This document shows positions 49,761-62,500 of a DNA stretch of 64,000 nt, piece after piece. The notes under the pieces are model-generated. The model was not told where the DNA came from. It saw only the letters and a list, made by a program, of their open reading frames with translations, and did no database searches. Numbering within the stretch: the stretch's first letter is position 1; every line of letters starts with the position of its first letter. The DNA lies in the NCBI RefSeq assembly GCF_963855985.1, contig NC_087093.1, positions 9,741,501 to 9,805,500 on the forward strand, written 5' to 3'. The position numbers and the translations under genes were made by a program. Source of the stretch: Ostrinia nubilalis (lineage: Eukaryota > Arthropoda > Insecta > Lepidoptera > Crambidae).

Positions 49761-51002
49761 GTCAAGATTGACGACCGCTGAGATCATCGTTCCGATGCCT
49801 GTCTAATCCGAATTCGATTACTTCAAAAGCTTGTTTGGGCATAACGTTTTTGTAGCAAAAAAGTTAAAATTACTGGGGATTTTTATTGTATCATCAAAGC
49901 AAGACTTGATTTTGATGCTTAGTCTCAGATTAATGAAAGGGTATTTGGTAAGATTTGAAATCGTAGAGAGACATCTCGTGTAGAGCATGCGTTTGGTGCA
50001 ACAACAGCTGGGAGGAGCACGTGCGAGCGGGACGGACGCAGGTGCAAATGTTGGAAGCTTCGAGCTTATTATTGCGCCCGAACATATGCCGCGCTTTGAA
50101 TCAACAAAAACTGCATTTGCACCACGATATTTATGGCAGATGAGACATGTTGTAACAGTCTATTTTGGTCAACTTTCCATAACATTGGATCAACATTTGA
50201 AAATTTTACATCTTAGCACTATTTAATTGGGAATATGGAACATGGATGAGTAGTTCATCTAATAACGTGAAAACAAGAAAACCTAGAATGCCAAGTATGC
50301 TTTATCCTTTGCCTCCACATTCTTTAGAAAGTGTTTGATTTTTTCTTCGTATACTTGATCTGAGTCACGGTTTGAGTCATCGCATGTCTCATTGACTTGA
50401 CTTCGGGTTGCAGTATCCGACACTTAAATATGATCAACATTCTTTTTTATCTGGTTCAATATTGAACTTGATTACTTGACTTTATCTATTTGTCAAGTCT
50501 ACGTATATCGAATGCCACGTTTCATTGCATTCTTGAACATAACCAGATATCTTGCCAGTAATTTTTGTTTAATGTTATGCTTATTGCATACCTACAGCAG
50601 TCTGTGGAGGAACACTATCTGTGGTCGCGATCCTCACCAGTGAGGGACCGAGGAAGAAGAAGTATTGCATACCTACTTGAAACTAGTTTACTAAAGCAAC
50701 TCAATTCAAATTTCAGAACAAGATCTTTTAACATAGGTATATACACGTCATAAAATCAGAAAATAGAAATTTTATAAATCTTGACTTCGGCATTGACATT
50801 GATGTTCTTATCATATCAATAAAATTTCTAATCTTTTTGCAGTTTACGTTCATATTTATTGAGTTTCCGCACTTCTTAGTCACCTTTAATAACAACGCAA
50901 ACTTCAAAAGAAGCCTTGTAACTGCTCGTTGAGCTCAGACAGCAACGGATACCCGTTATGATGCCATTACGTAAGTCTGTCTTAGGTGAGCAAGCAACAA
51001 TG

Positions 51003-51135
51003 GACATGGCGCACAATTGCGTGAGTCAATGTTCGCTCGTATGTGAGGCCTTGTCGAATAGTATCCTGTAGGTGGGCCATCGTGCGTGTTTTGTTTTCGA
51101 TGTAAACTCGCGGAGATGAACAGGCCTGGTACCTG
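51003..51135 (+). repeat. Fragment of the about 0.52-kb repeat
   Basis: It matches 12,465-12,575 (GTGAGTCAATGTTCGCTCGT and CGCGGAGATGAACAGGCCTGG blocks). Confidence 0.75.
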
Positions 51136-51707
51136 GTTGAGTAGGTACCTCTAAGTATGAATTTTTGATATAAAACGGCATTAGTTCTTATGCCTCTCAC
51201 CCAAAAAATACCTCAATTAAGCCCAAATTTGAGACATGCAGTCAAACCTTGAGTGACGACGGAAACTAGCCTAGATGGAGGACATATGAAATTGAACTTC
51301 TGCTTCTTCATTGATAAAGACTTGTCATTTACCATACCTTATCATTTTGTATTTCATTTTCAAGTAAGTTTTTAAACAAAACGTGGGATTTTTTAAAATC
51401 TCAGGTCTTTTGAACGCACATCTGAACGATGTCTGGTTTTAATTTCACCCTGTTTCTGCTGTAGACTACCTCCAGGGTAAACAGTTATAAAGCATGGGAT
51501 TCTTTGGATTCTCGCCTTCACTGCTTTTAACGCTACTACTACTAGGTCTCCCTATCCGTGAGATGGCAACTACTTTTATTTTTGATTTTTTACACTTAAA
51601 ACTTCATTGTACCTATTGTTCACGCAGAACTAATTAAAGAAATACATTATTTAGTTTCGAGAATTTATTGTACTTTAGACAATAATATTACATTAAAATT
51701 GGAGTTA

Positions 51708-51725
51708 ACGTGCCGGCCGGCACGT
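51708..51725. repeat. Perfect 18-bp palindrome
   Basis: ACGTGCCGGCCGGCACGT has no spacer. It stands at the edge of a GC-rich stretch running to about 51,900. Confidence 0.6.
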
Positions 51726-52479
51726 CAAGCCGGTTCGGTGGCTGATAGGCGAGAGGGGGATACAGTGAATGGAAGAGTGAACGCGCGCGCGGACCGAATG
51801 AGATCGACCGATAGTGATGTGTAGCTGTCTGTCATAGACAATTTTTCAGCGCGACTAAAATATGCTTTGGCGCGTAGCCGCACCAATGCAGCGTGACAAA
51901 CAACTGCAGTTCGGACTTCATTATGTGTCCACTACACATACAATAAAATTCGAACTATCGCACATTTTTTCTTTTTAATTCTAATTCAGTAAAAAATGTT
52001 TTTGAAACCTTCATTCAAAATTCAAAAGTTATTATCATATGACAGAACTTACGACCAGACTATGTACATTGAATAAAATATTTTTCTTTTTATCATCAAG
52101 CTTAGCAGCCTAATAAGTTACTATGACACTCGAGTTAATTCACATTCAGCACCATAGCCTCCCCTTCTACAAGGCCCTCTACAAATGTCAAAACGTCACT
52201 TAACCCTTTTAGCACCAGTTCTTTTGTTTTTGAGAAGATGTACCCAAATTTTTATATCAATTAAATTATAGTCCAGTCGGTTGGTACAAATTAACGTGGT
52301 TACCTGGAAAGTGTTCCGGGAGTTTTGAAAATTGGTGATTAAAATAGATTTCGCTATGCTCTCTGTTAGTCTGTTAGTTAAGTGTGATTGCCGCGCTCGT
52401 TGCGAAATTGGAAAAATGCTGCCTTAGAGAAGATTTTTGATAGTTACATTCTTTCCTATTTCGTCGTTACAGCCAAATG

Positions 52480-52862
52480 ACGTCCACTGCTGGACAAAGG
52501 CGAGAGGCCTTTGGGTTTTCCATAGGTTTTTCATAATGAACAGTCCTGCGCTGCCCGCATTCAGGTTCTTCCCGCGACCTTTACCAGATCGTCGGTCCAC
52601 CTAGTAGGAGGCCTGCCCACGCTACGTCTTCCAGCCCGTGCCGTGGTCGCCACTCAAGAAATTTTCTGCCCAAATGGCCATCGTCTTTACGAGCTATGTG
52701 TCCCGCCCACTGCCACTTGATTTTAGCAATTCTGCGTGCTATGTCGGTCACTTTGGTTCTCCTGCGGATCTCCTCATTTCTGATTCGATCACGCAGGGAA
52801 ACCCCGATCATAGCCCGCTCCATTACCCTTTGGGTGACCTTGAGCCTTCTTATGAGGCCCAT
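52480..52862 (-). mobile_element. RTE-type LINE, C-terminal coding tail
   Basis: The minus frame reads GLIRRLKVTQRVMERAMIGV and DIARRIAKIKWQWAGHIARK, the typical C terminus of RTE ORF2, then runs into the CGTCCACTGCTGGACAAAGGC tail. It is truncated at the 5' side. Confidence 0.85.
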
Positions 52863-52908
52863 AGTAAGCGACCACGTTTTAGAACCTTAAACTTTCCTAT
52901 TTATTTCA

Positions 52909-53240
52909 CGACTAGCTTTTGCCTGCGGCTTCACCCGCGTGAAATTTAGTGTCACAGATCGGCATAAATTATATCCTATATGTTAACCCAGATGGGTTAC
53001 AAACAATAATATTGTACAGTTTCAACAAAATCCGTTGAGTACTTTTTGCGTGAAAGAGTAACAAACCTGAGACACAGGAATCTTCCTAGTTCAGGTATCA
53101 ACCCACCAACATTCTTACTTTTTGTTTTTCCTGATTGTTTGTTATCATAATATTATCTGTTATGTTGGTGAGAAATAAACATTACTTTACTTTATTTTAA
53201 ACTTCCAGACATCCAAACTTTCGCATTTATAATATTAGTA
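52909..53240 (+). repeat. Dispersed repeat (CCCGCGGCTTCGCCC type), diverged copy with insertion
   Basis: It runs from CTAGCTTTTGCCTGCGGC to TTTATAATATTAGTAGGAT. About 90 bp after 53,075 is unrelated to the other copies. Confidence 0.65.
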
Positions 53241-53904
53241 GGATACAATTATGTAATGTAGAAACAAACAAGACAAAAAAAAGTATACTTCAGCAACGCG
53301 AATTTTTTTATACTTCAGCATATTTAGGACACCCGGCAGCGTGTCCTGCCATGATCAAAGAAAAAAGAACTCGCAATTTAGCAGGTACATTAATTTTACT
53401 GTTTCACAACTCTAAATCTATTTAACTTACATAACATGAAATTTATCACATTTATCAAAGCTTCTTAGCTTGTCTATGTCCCAAAAATTATAAAAAGTAG
53501 TTGTCAAAAACCTTTTTTAAGGCGGATTTTTTTCAATAAAGCGGGCGCGCGCGCGGCTATAAACGAGGTCACAAAATTCGGAAAGAACATAGCGAAATCT
53601 ATTTATTCACCAATTTTCAAAAATTCCGGAAAACTTTCCAAGTAAAATTAACAAATAACTGGACTATTTACTCGTTATTGAGCACAAAGACACAAACTTG
53701 GTTATTTTTCCAGAAAATTTATATTTAAGTGCATAAATGTAAAAATGGCTTCTTAGTGCACAAAATTGGCAATAGGTGGCATAATAATGGTTACTTTTTA
53801 GCGCCTAGTTTGAAATGTGATTGAACGATGACAACTAACAACAGTTGTCAGTTAGGTAAAATTTTATTTTAGTTGGAAAAAGACAAAAAGTGGTAAATGG
53901 GTTA

Positions 53905-55735
53905 ACGTGCGGGGGCTGCAAAATCATGTTGTGACGTCACGCGCGAATATTGGAAATTTTTGAAAATTTTAAAAAGTCCGTAAACTTCTCGAGGCTCTAT
54001 CTTCGGTAATACTGGATGGATTGAGGTGAAATAAAAACTAGTGTAACGTGTGTGATCTAAACTTTAAATTAAGTCATAATTTAACTTAATATTACAACTT
54101 ATGCGTGTTGTCCATTGTCACGCACGCGATGCATTTTGATGCAACGACTTAACTAATGTAAACAAATTTTTAATCCTAAATATAAACATGTCGTCATACA
54201 GTGGGGAAACGCACACGAGAGAGAAGATGTCAACAAATCACCAGTTTGTTACAAAACATTGAGTTCAGAAAATTTTGAGTTCCATAGATTTATGATGGCG
54301 TTTCGATTGGGACGCCCGTAAAATTATTGTATAAAATGTCTATGCGCGTGAATAACAAGATAATTTTTTTTTTTTTGACAACAAAGACCAGATACTTGAT
54401 TCTCAAATATGGATAAGACGTTCATCTGTGTAGGCGTTAAACAAGTCACCGACAACTTAAAAGAAGTGGTTCGCTCAGTTTGGTATTATTTGACTGTACT
54501 TTGTTCGGCCAGCAAATTAATTAGTCACGAACTCAGAGGCTCATTAATTTGTGTTATTCTAACCTTCCGTTTTCCAACGAAGCTACATCAGCAGCAGAAA
54601 AGCGAGGACACTGACATGGTTCCGCTGTTGAAAGTGTTTAGCTACCGTAAAATTGACTGCAGCACTATTGTCTATTCTGCAACGATTTCCGCCAAGTTCA
54701 TCGTATTCAACAGGGCACCGTTAGATCTGGCTCTACTAACAATATCCCCCCAAAAATTGGTCCAACAATAGACCAAATGACAAGTAATGTTTAGTAGAGT
54801 ATAACGACAGTTTAGGTTCGACCCACAAACGCAACTGAATGAGCAGATAATTTTGGAAATACCATAAAATTTTGTCGCACATGTGCAGTAAAACGTGATG
54901 ATATGACTAATATTAAGGAAAAAAATACTAATTAGATTAATATGCATTTAAGGCAAGTAGGTACCTCATCACCATATTCACCATCCATGATTCACTCATT
55001 TGAAAGGGCATTTATACCTACTTAGTTAATGGTAGACTCTCAAGGCCTTCATCGTCTTATTATTCCCGTCAAAATGAGCATAATTAATTACTATTTATAG
55101 ATTAGTGGCCTGAATTTAACTCAAGCAATTGGAATTTTAAAAACTAAAACTTTAAATAGGTCCTCCTCTACATTGTGTACAGTAGGTAATCTACGGTTGC
55201 AACGCAATGTTTGTCGCTTAAATGTTTGACTTCATTAATTTCTAAGGTGCTGTGCGAATCTAGTCGATTGCAAACACTTAACGTTATGAATATTGATTTC
55301 ACACAAACAGTCGACCTTTTAAAAGTGTCTATAGAACAACGGTGTATCCGTTCGTACATGGTACTCCGTGGGTGTACTTTGTTCTTCATAACGGCCACTG
55401 GACTATCTGTGGCCAAGGTTGTCATACTCGAAGCACATATAGCATACGCAATACAAGCCGGCTCGCCGCGTATTTGCCGACGTCCACGGAATTGTGGTCA
55501 CGTTCTAACGCAGCGGATGTCATGAACGTGTGACCAGATTCGCAATGTCGCCTTCAAAAGCCTTCGCAAGTCTAACAGTTGTAGATAGGCTCCGCAATCG
55601 GATGGATATCGCGACGCTAGCGATCGATTCGATAATAATTTGGAAATTGACAAAACTAAGTGCGTTTGTGACATTCTTGAATGAACTTGGGGAATATCTT
55701 ATTAGAGGATAAATTGTGCTGGGATATTGAAGCAA
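53905..55735. other. Intergenic stretch without clear gene
   Basis: The frames at 54,409-54,771 and 55,211-55,525 lack recognisable motifs and have competing frames on the other strand. Nothing here is supported. Confidence 0.4.
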
Positions 55736-55800
55736 TAACTGCGGGTATCTCCAGGGAGGAATAAGTTATTGGCAAGACGGCGCAATACGGGGACGAGGCC

Positions 55801-56033
55801 ATGACCGCTTGGACGATGTTCAGTTGGAGAAGGCTGTACAGTGGGCGGGCGGGGGAGGGAGTGGAGGACTCCAGGGTCGAGCTGCCTGCGGACACCAGGC
55901 AGCTGGTCTACAACGTGTATGTATACTTCAGCCGGAGGCCGGGCCGGACCGCGAAAGCTGCCCTGACGAAGACCGCGCGAGCCACTATGCTGCCAAGGGA
56001 CATAGTTGCCGAGATCATCAGGGACAAATATCG
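55801..56033 (+). CDS. Candidate first exon, unknown gene with helix-turn-helix-like segment
   Basis: I do not recognise the gene. The frame starts at ATG 55,801, with an in-frame stop upstream. It reads ELPADTRQLVYNVYVYFSRR, then KTARATMLPRDIVAEIIRDK, and meets a consensus donor GTGAGT at 56,034. Third codon positions are G+C-rich compared with the surroundings, as in the real exons of this window. The second segment resembles the T-G-x-S-x-x-x-V-x-x-I-I-R pattern of transposase-like DNA-binding helices. The next exon was not found before 59.8 kb. Confidence 0.4.
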
Positions 56034-56039
56034 TGAGTG

Positions 56040-59000
56040 ACGTATAAATGGCATTGTACAGTACAGTAATCAACTGAAGTAGAATTTATGAACACGTATG
56101 TAGAGCAACATATTAAAAATATGCTCACTGTTTGATAACGTAATAAAAGATTTGTTGACACAAATGATATGTGAAATATGCTTATCTAGGTTTATATTCT
56201 TTAAAATAGCATTCTACTATTATAAAATAATTATGTAAATGGTTTCAAAGGTGTTTTCTTAAATTGTGTAATTTTGATATTAGTTAGAGTTGTTAAAATT
56301 GTTGATAACGTGTCATACGTTATTAAATGTTATTTAACTTTAACGATTAAGATCAATAAATATGCATAGCTGGGTTATAGAGTAAGCAAACATCACGTAT
56401 GTAATAATTAGACATAAACTGTGATCTCATTGAACTGATTATTGTCAATCATAGATGTTATGAGTGAGATGTGATTAGGTTCTGTATAGTTAGAATAAAG
56501 ATAATTACTTATTAAATAAATAAAAAATATTTAACATTTCATATTGCCGTTTAATTTTCAAAAACATCGATAATTGGGGCTTATGTCTAACGTGAAACAT
56601 GTGATTATCACTATCAATATTAAAGCATTAGTTAAAATCGATAATAACAATTATGTATGTTCACAGTTCTGACGCTTTCATTACGCAAGTTCTAAATTAG
56701 ACCCATTCATTTGCTTGCTTATCGCCAAATGGACATATAACGCAGATGGCCTTTAGGCGTAAACGCTTTTGATGTTACCAGATGTTAACTCACCTACTTC
56801 GCCCAGTCAGATGCACGCATTAAGGCCGCCTATTAGACTTAACAACTCGCACAATTTAACACTATTTCAGTACAAAGTAAACTTTAACACAACGATGCAC
56901 TCAATCACTGAAACGACATCCAACAATCCAAGCCATTGAGGACCTTTTCACGCGGGTTTTGGGTTGTTAGCTTCCTGATTCTGACTTGGCACTGCTGACT
57001 GAAGGCAGAGCTCTAAAATTAATTTAGTTCAGTAGGGTGCCAAGTACGGAGAGCCGAGGAGTACCTCCCCGCACTAATTACTTCGGTGCACTGACTATTT
57101 CAGGCGTTTGAACACGTGAAATACCAACACAGTCTGATTCACACCGGCACTTCGAAACTTTCAACACTTCGGAAATTGTTCAAGGTTAGGGTTACTGGTT
57201 GCTCTGAGTTGAAATTTTAGTTTTTACAAGTGCTTTACCTCAATTTCAGCTGAAAATTATGGAATTAGGTAAGTATGTCAACTATCAACTTACTGGTGTC
57301 TCGAAATTGAAAAAGCATTTTTCATACTTTTCAGACTATTGTTCGCTTCATGTAAAAAAAAATTGGTAGTATGAAATTTAAATATTAAAAATATCTGCCT
57401 ACCTTGGCTTGAAGACGTTGATCTTCCTTTTTACAAGCTTTTTAACTTCAGTTACTATTATTTTTTATAATTTTCTGCTTAAATTTAAATTAAGATTAGC
57501 AGAGGATTACAACACTGAACAAAGACGATTGTAATGTTTGCATTCATTGCTTGCAACTAAATGTTTATTCACAAGAACCTCGGCTAAAATTAACGACAAA
57601 AGCAATCTCCAGTTTTGAGTGGGAAGCTGCTGTAGGCGTCGTATTGTTCTTTAATTTCGAAATTACTCTTAGTCAACTTCACCTAGGTATTCGCAAAATT
57701 AACCAGCTAATTAAACGACAGGTGAATCTGCTTAATTTCATTATGAAATACATACAAACAATTTACATACTACTTCGTTCAGTATTAAGTCCCTACGTAG
57801 AGCGTCGATTGTCCAAATAAATCGGGCGATATCGGGTGTTCGGCATACATTTGGATAAGGATAATAATTTATTTAGCAATAAGATCATAGTTTTACATAA
57901 AATATTTTAAATGGGCATGTAATATTTAAAATAAGTATCACCGAGTTCGGTAAAGCAGTATACAATATCATAATTTCATTTACTAAAAGACACGGCTGAG
58001 ATGCTGAAATTTTGCGACTCTACTCGCCCGTCAATTCAGGCTGTATGGCGAAATCCTTATCCTTTGAAATGACTGGAATAGTTTCAGTGATTATTCACTC
58101 GGAAACCGGGTCGGCGAAAGTACCATTCTAAAGATATTCGTTTCAATAATAGGCATCGTACTCTTAGTCGCTATATTATCTTCAAAAATAAAGGTCAAAG
58201 TACTAACTTGGCAAAGAGGATGAATCTATTGTTCTCTGAGTAAAACAAGATTTGGATATTGTTGAGCATGACTATATTTCTTCTCAACTTGTCTATGTTG
58301 ATGACTCTTTTATTTTAGCAAGCACACCCAAGGCTTTTGACTTCCACGTTCCACCACATTAATGGGTTATTTTTAAAAATAACTATTACAGTGTTTTCTT
58401 TTTTTTTTTGTTATACTGCATCTCTTCAAGATTACTTTTCTTCTAAGCTTACCATTATAAATTGAATTTTTAAACCTATTGCAACACAGTCTTGCACTTG
58501 CCCTGGTTTTCAAACAGAGCAGATGCTTTATTTCAAACAACTAACTAGACTAGGTAAACATTGGTGGCTACCTACTTGCGTAGTGTTTAAATTTGTATTG
58601 CACAAAACAAGTTTATTACAAGCTTCCAAACAATCGAATCGTTGCAGTTTTTTAAGTGTTAAAGGCGTGATGACACTGAGGGAATGGGTAAACTAATCAA
58701 AATTTAGTTAGTTATCATTATCAATCAAAACATGGACTGTTTTAGCTCGTGTTTAAAATATGACGTTTTTCCAAAGTTGTGCTAGATCTGAGCTAGATTG
58801 CTTTTACAATGAATTTGTTGTGGGGATGTGGGCACTATACTAGTTAACAAAGTTCCCAGCACATCAGACCATTGCAGGTTTGTTGCAAAAACACGTTTAT
58901 TATAACTACATAAAGTGCTAGTGTTTAAAATGATTTGCCATCATTTGCACTCGCAGTCAGCGGCGTGCAGATCCGGGCAGTCTGGCAACAGCGGATTAGT

Positions 59001-59594
59001 GATTGTTCTGTGCACTATCACGTTTTGAGGGCGCAGATTTCATCGATAACCATTTCCTATGGACTAGATTTCTATTTAATAAAATACATATATCGTGATA
59101 CAAAGTTACGAATAACTCGCCGATTGCCTCAAACGAATTCTACTAAGTAGATATCACCGTTATAAATAACCGCAGCGACCTTTTTGAAAAATATAATCTG
59201 TTTCAAGTCACATATGGAGTGTGATATCTCCACTTCATATGTGACTTGAAACAGATTGCTTTAGAAAATTAATTCTAAGCGACATCTGATAAGAGTTCAA
59301 TATGCTAGCACAGTAAAAGAAAATAATAATTAACCAAACAAATTATTCAGTTATTGATATGCTATTGCAGCAGTATGAAGGTGAACATGTCAGTTTGACC
59401 TCTTGACTGGGGTCAAATGAAACGAATCAATTGTTTAAACGCCATCAATTTGCTGGTCCAAAGCTCAGCAGATGAACGCAATTCGAAATTATCTAGATAG
59501 GTAGGTATTGTGGAATATTTGTGTCAATAGGTTAATTAAATCAGATCCAAATCTCAAATCCCAGTGAACTCCGGTACATAAAATCTGTATTGGC
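56040..59594. other. Intergenic A+T-rich stretch
   Basis: No gene seen. A strong hairpin lies at 59,195-59,257. Confidence 0.4.
59195..59257. repeat. Hairpin with 22-bp perfect arms
   Basis: AATCTGTTTCAAGTCACATATG (59,195-59,216) is the exact reverse complement of 59,236-59,257, with a 19-base loop. It could be a tiny MITE or a precursor-like RNA hairpin. Confidence 0.7.
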
Positions 59595-62500
59595 ATGGCA
59601 AACTGTTATCTTGTATTTAACTTCACAACACTACACTACACATAACTCAACACCACAAAACTCAACACACAACCACATAGTATACTCAAACTTAGATCAG
59701 CATTACTACTCTCTGTTACACTTCAGGCAGTTGACAGTTAAGCATATCATGTTTCTTTTCAGGACGTCTAGTGCGGACTTCCCCTTACGTAAATTTAAGT
59801 ATAAATTAAATGGAAGCTCTAACGGATATAGATAATATTTTACAAACTAAATGTCTCGCACTTGACAGTCCTGAGAATTGTTTACCTTATTTAACTACAA
59901 ACTTAAACCTGAAGGTCCTTACTTTGAATATTAGAAGTATCCAACATAATTTTGACGAATTTCTAGTGACTCTAAATAGACTTACTGTAGATCTTGACAT
60001 AATAATATTGACCGAGTGCTGGCTCTATGAACACTCCATCATCCCTCAAATTCCGGGCTACTGTGCGTACCGCACTAGAAATTCAATCAACAAGAGTAGT
60101 GGAATAACTGCTTATGTTAAAGATAAATGGAACCCTACTGTTGACGAACCACTCTGCGATGAATGCAACTTCCTAACCATCACTATAAATGATATCCTCA
60201 TTTTGGGAGTGTACCGATCCCCATCCTTTAGCAATGTAGACAAATTTTTATACTCCTTAAACAATATTCTAGTGAATTATAAATCCATGAAAACTATAGT
60301 CGTCATAGGCGACACAAATCTAGACTTACTTAACGATACCCCCAGCGAGAAACTAGCTGACTACACATGCCTTATGGCCGAACATCAGTTGATACCTGCA
60401 ATAACCGAACCAACACGCAAAACAGCATGTCTGGACCACATTTACATTAAAAATCCAACTGGAAACGCAATTGGTCTGGTGTGCAGCAGCAACATTACAG
60501 ATCACGACATTTGTATTGCCGGTCTCTCCACTGCTCATCTGTCAAAACGTCCTCCCAAAAGAACTAGACATAAAATTGATTTACAAGGACTGACCTTGGA
60601 GCTGTCTGAAGCAGATTGGTCGGATGTCTTGAATAGTGATGACGCCTCGATTGCTGCAGATAGATTTTCTGACTTACTAAACGCGGCATTAGTCAATAAT
60701 TGCAAACTTGTAACTATCAGACGGTCCCAAGATAACATCAAACCCTGGATCACCCCTGGATTAATGCGATGTCAAAAAACTCGTGATAAACTACACCTAC
60801 AGGCAAAGCGAAATCCATCTGATCACATAATTCAAATTAGCTATAAACGTTACAGAAATTTTCTCACTGAACTATTACATAGGATCAAAACTAAGTATTA
60901 TAATGAACAAATCATAAACAATAGAAATAACCTTAAAAAACTGTGGTCAAACATTAAGGATATCTGCAATATCACCAGTCATAATAACAACTCAAACGAT
61001 CTAACCAAGAGTAAGTCTGATCCATACGAAGCACTTAACCTTGTAAATGCGTTTTTTACATCTGTTGGTAAAAACTTGTCCGACAAAATCCTTACAAAAC
61101 TCTCTGCTACTGAAACTGAACTGGCTACTGAAGTTAAGATCCCAGATTCACCGCTAGAATCTTTCTACATGTCACCGACAGATAAATATGAAGTAGACTT
61201 ATTTATTCGAAAGCTGAAGGATGAGAGTGCACCTGGCTTAGACGGGTATACTCCTAAATTAATTAAACAAATACGTCATATTATATTAGAACCATTAGTT
61301 TACATTTTTAATCTCAGCATCAGCACGGGCGTATTTCCCGAGCGCTGGAAACAAGCTATAGTCTCACCCATCCACAAGGATGGAAACAAAAGCTCCCCGT
61401 CAAACTATAGGCCCATATCACTGCTCAGTATATTTGCGAAACTACTCGAAAAAGTCATCAATAAGCGCTTGGTTAAATATCTAGAGAAAAACAAACTTAT
61501 CTCTAATTCTCAATTTGGATTTAGAAGGGGGGTATCTACGGAAGATGCTGTCTCTCTGCTTATTAATACAATTTCCTCTTCCTTGGACCGGAAGGAGTGC
61601 TGCATTGGGGTTTTCATAGATCTGGCGAAGGCATTCGACACAGTGTCTTCGTCGATCCTTTTGAGAAAACTGGAATGCTTCGGTATTAGAGGAACTCCTC
61701 TCAACTGGTTCGAAAGTTACCTCACCAACCGACACCAATCCGTCCGAGTCGGTAATTACACCAGCAACGCGCTACCAGTGAGATTTGGGGTACCCCAGGG
61801 AAGCATCCTTGGCCCCACTTTATTCATAATGTACGTGAATGATCTCCTAAATATGTCCTTGGACAATGCACAAACTATATGTTACGCCGATGACACGTTG
61901 GTGCTTTTCCAGGCCTCATCTTGGGAAAGCACTCTTAAGACTACCGAAGAAGGCATGTCACATGTAGCCAACTGGATGGATCGCAACCTTTTAACCCTAA
62001 ACGCATCTAAAACAAAATACTTAGCCTTTCATAAAACCAGCGCTTCCTCCCCCAACACACTGCTAAAGCTAGTAATACATAAATGCAAACCCACAACTAC
62101 AATAGCAGGTAATAGCGATACCGCGACAACTACAAATTGTAACTGTGATATTGTAGAAAGGACCAGCCAAATCAAATACCTGGGAGTGCAGATAGATGAC
62201 AAACTTTCTTTCAAGAAACAAGTGTCAGCGGTGTCTGCCCGCCTTAGAAAACTTCTATACATCTTTAAATCACTTCGACGATCTGCTCCTAGAGATGTCC
62301 TAAATATGGTCTACACCTCACTTTGTCAATCCATTTTGATTTATTGTATAAGTGTATGGGGTGGGGCGATCAAATCTAGTTTTATTGAAATCGAAAGAGC
62401 TCAACGCGCTGTCCTGAAAGTCATGCTTAAGAAACCATATCGCTTCCCCACAGAGTTACTCTTCAAAGAAGCTGAAATTCTTAGCGTACGGCAATTATAT

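Larger units (their letters stand above)
52200..53904. mobile_element. Element with long imperfect inverted ends
   Basis: About 52,200-52,450 pairs with about 53,495-53,904 in reverse (TAACCC at the tips, TTTTGAAAATTGGTGA and ATAGATTTCGCTATG inside). The interior holds RTE and dispersed-repeat pieces. Either one long-TIR transposon or two inverted copies of one repeat. Confidence 0.55.

Noticed and set aside
49577..49781. Small frames on both strands in the GC-rich patch
   Set aside because: Open frames are expected by composition; I treat the region as a possible promoter.
54409..54771. 120-aa plus frame
   Set aside because: No motif, overlapped by a frame of similar length on the other strand.
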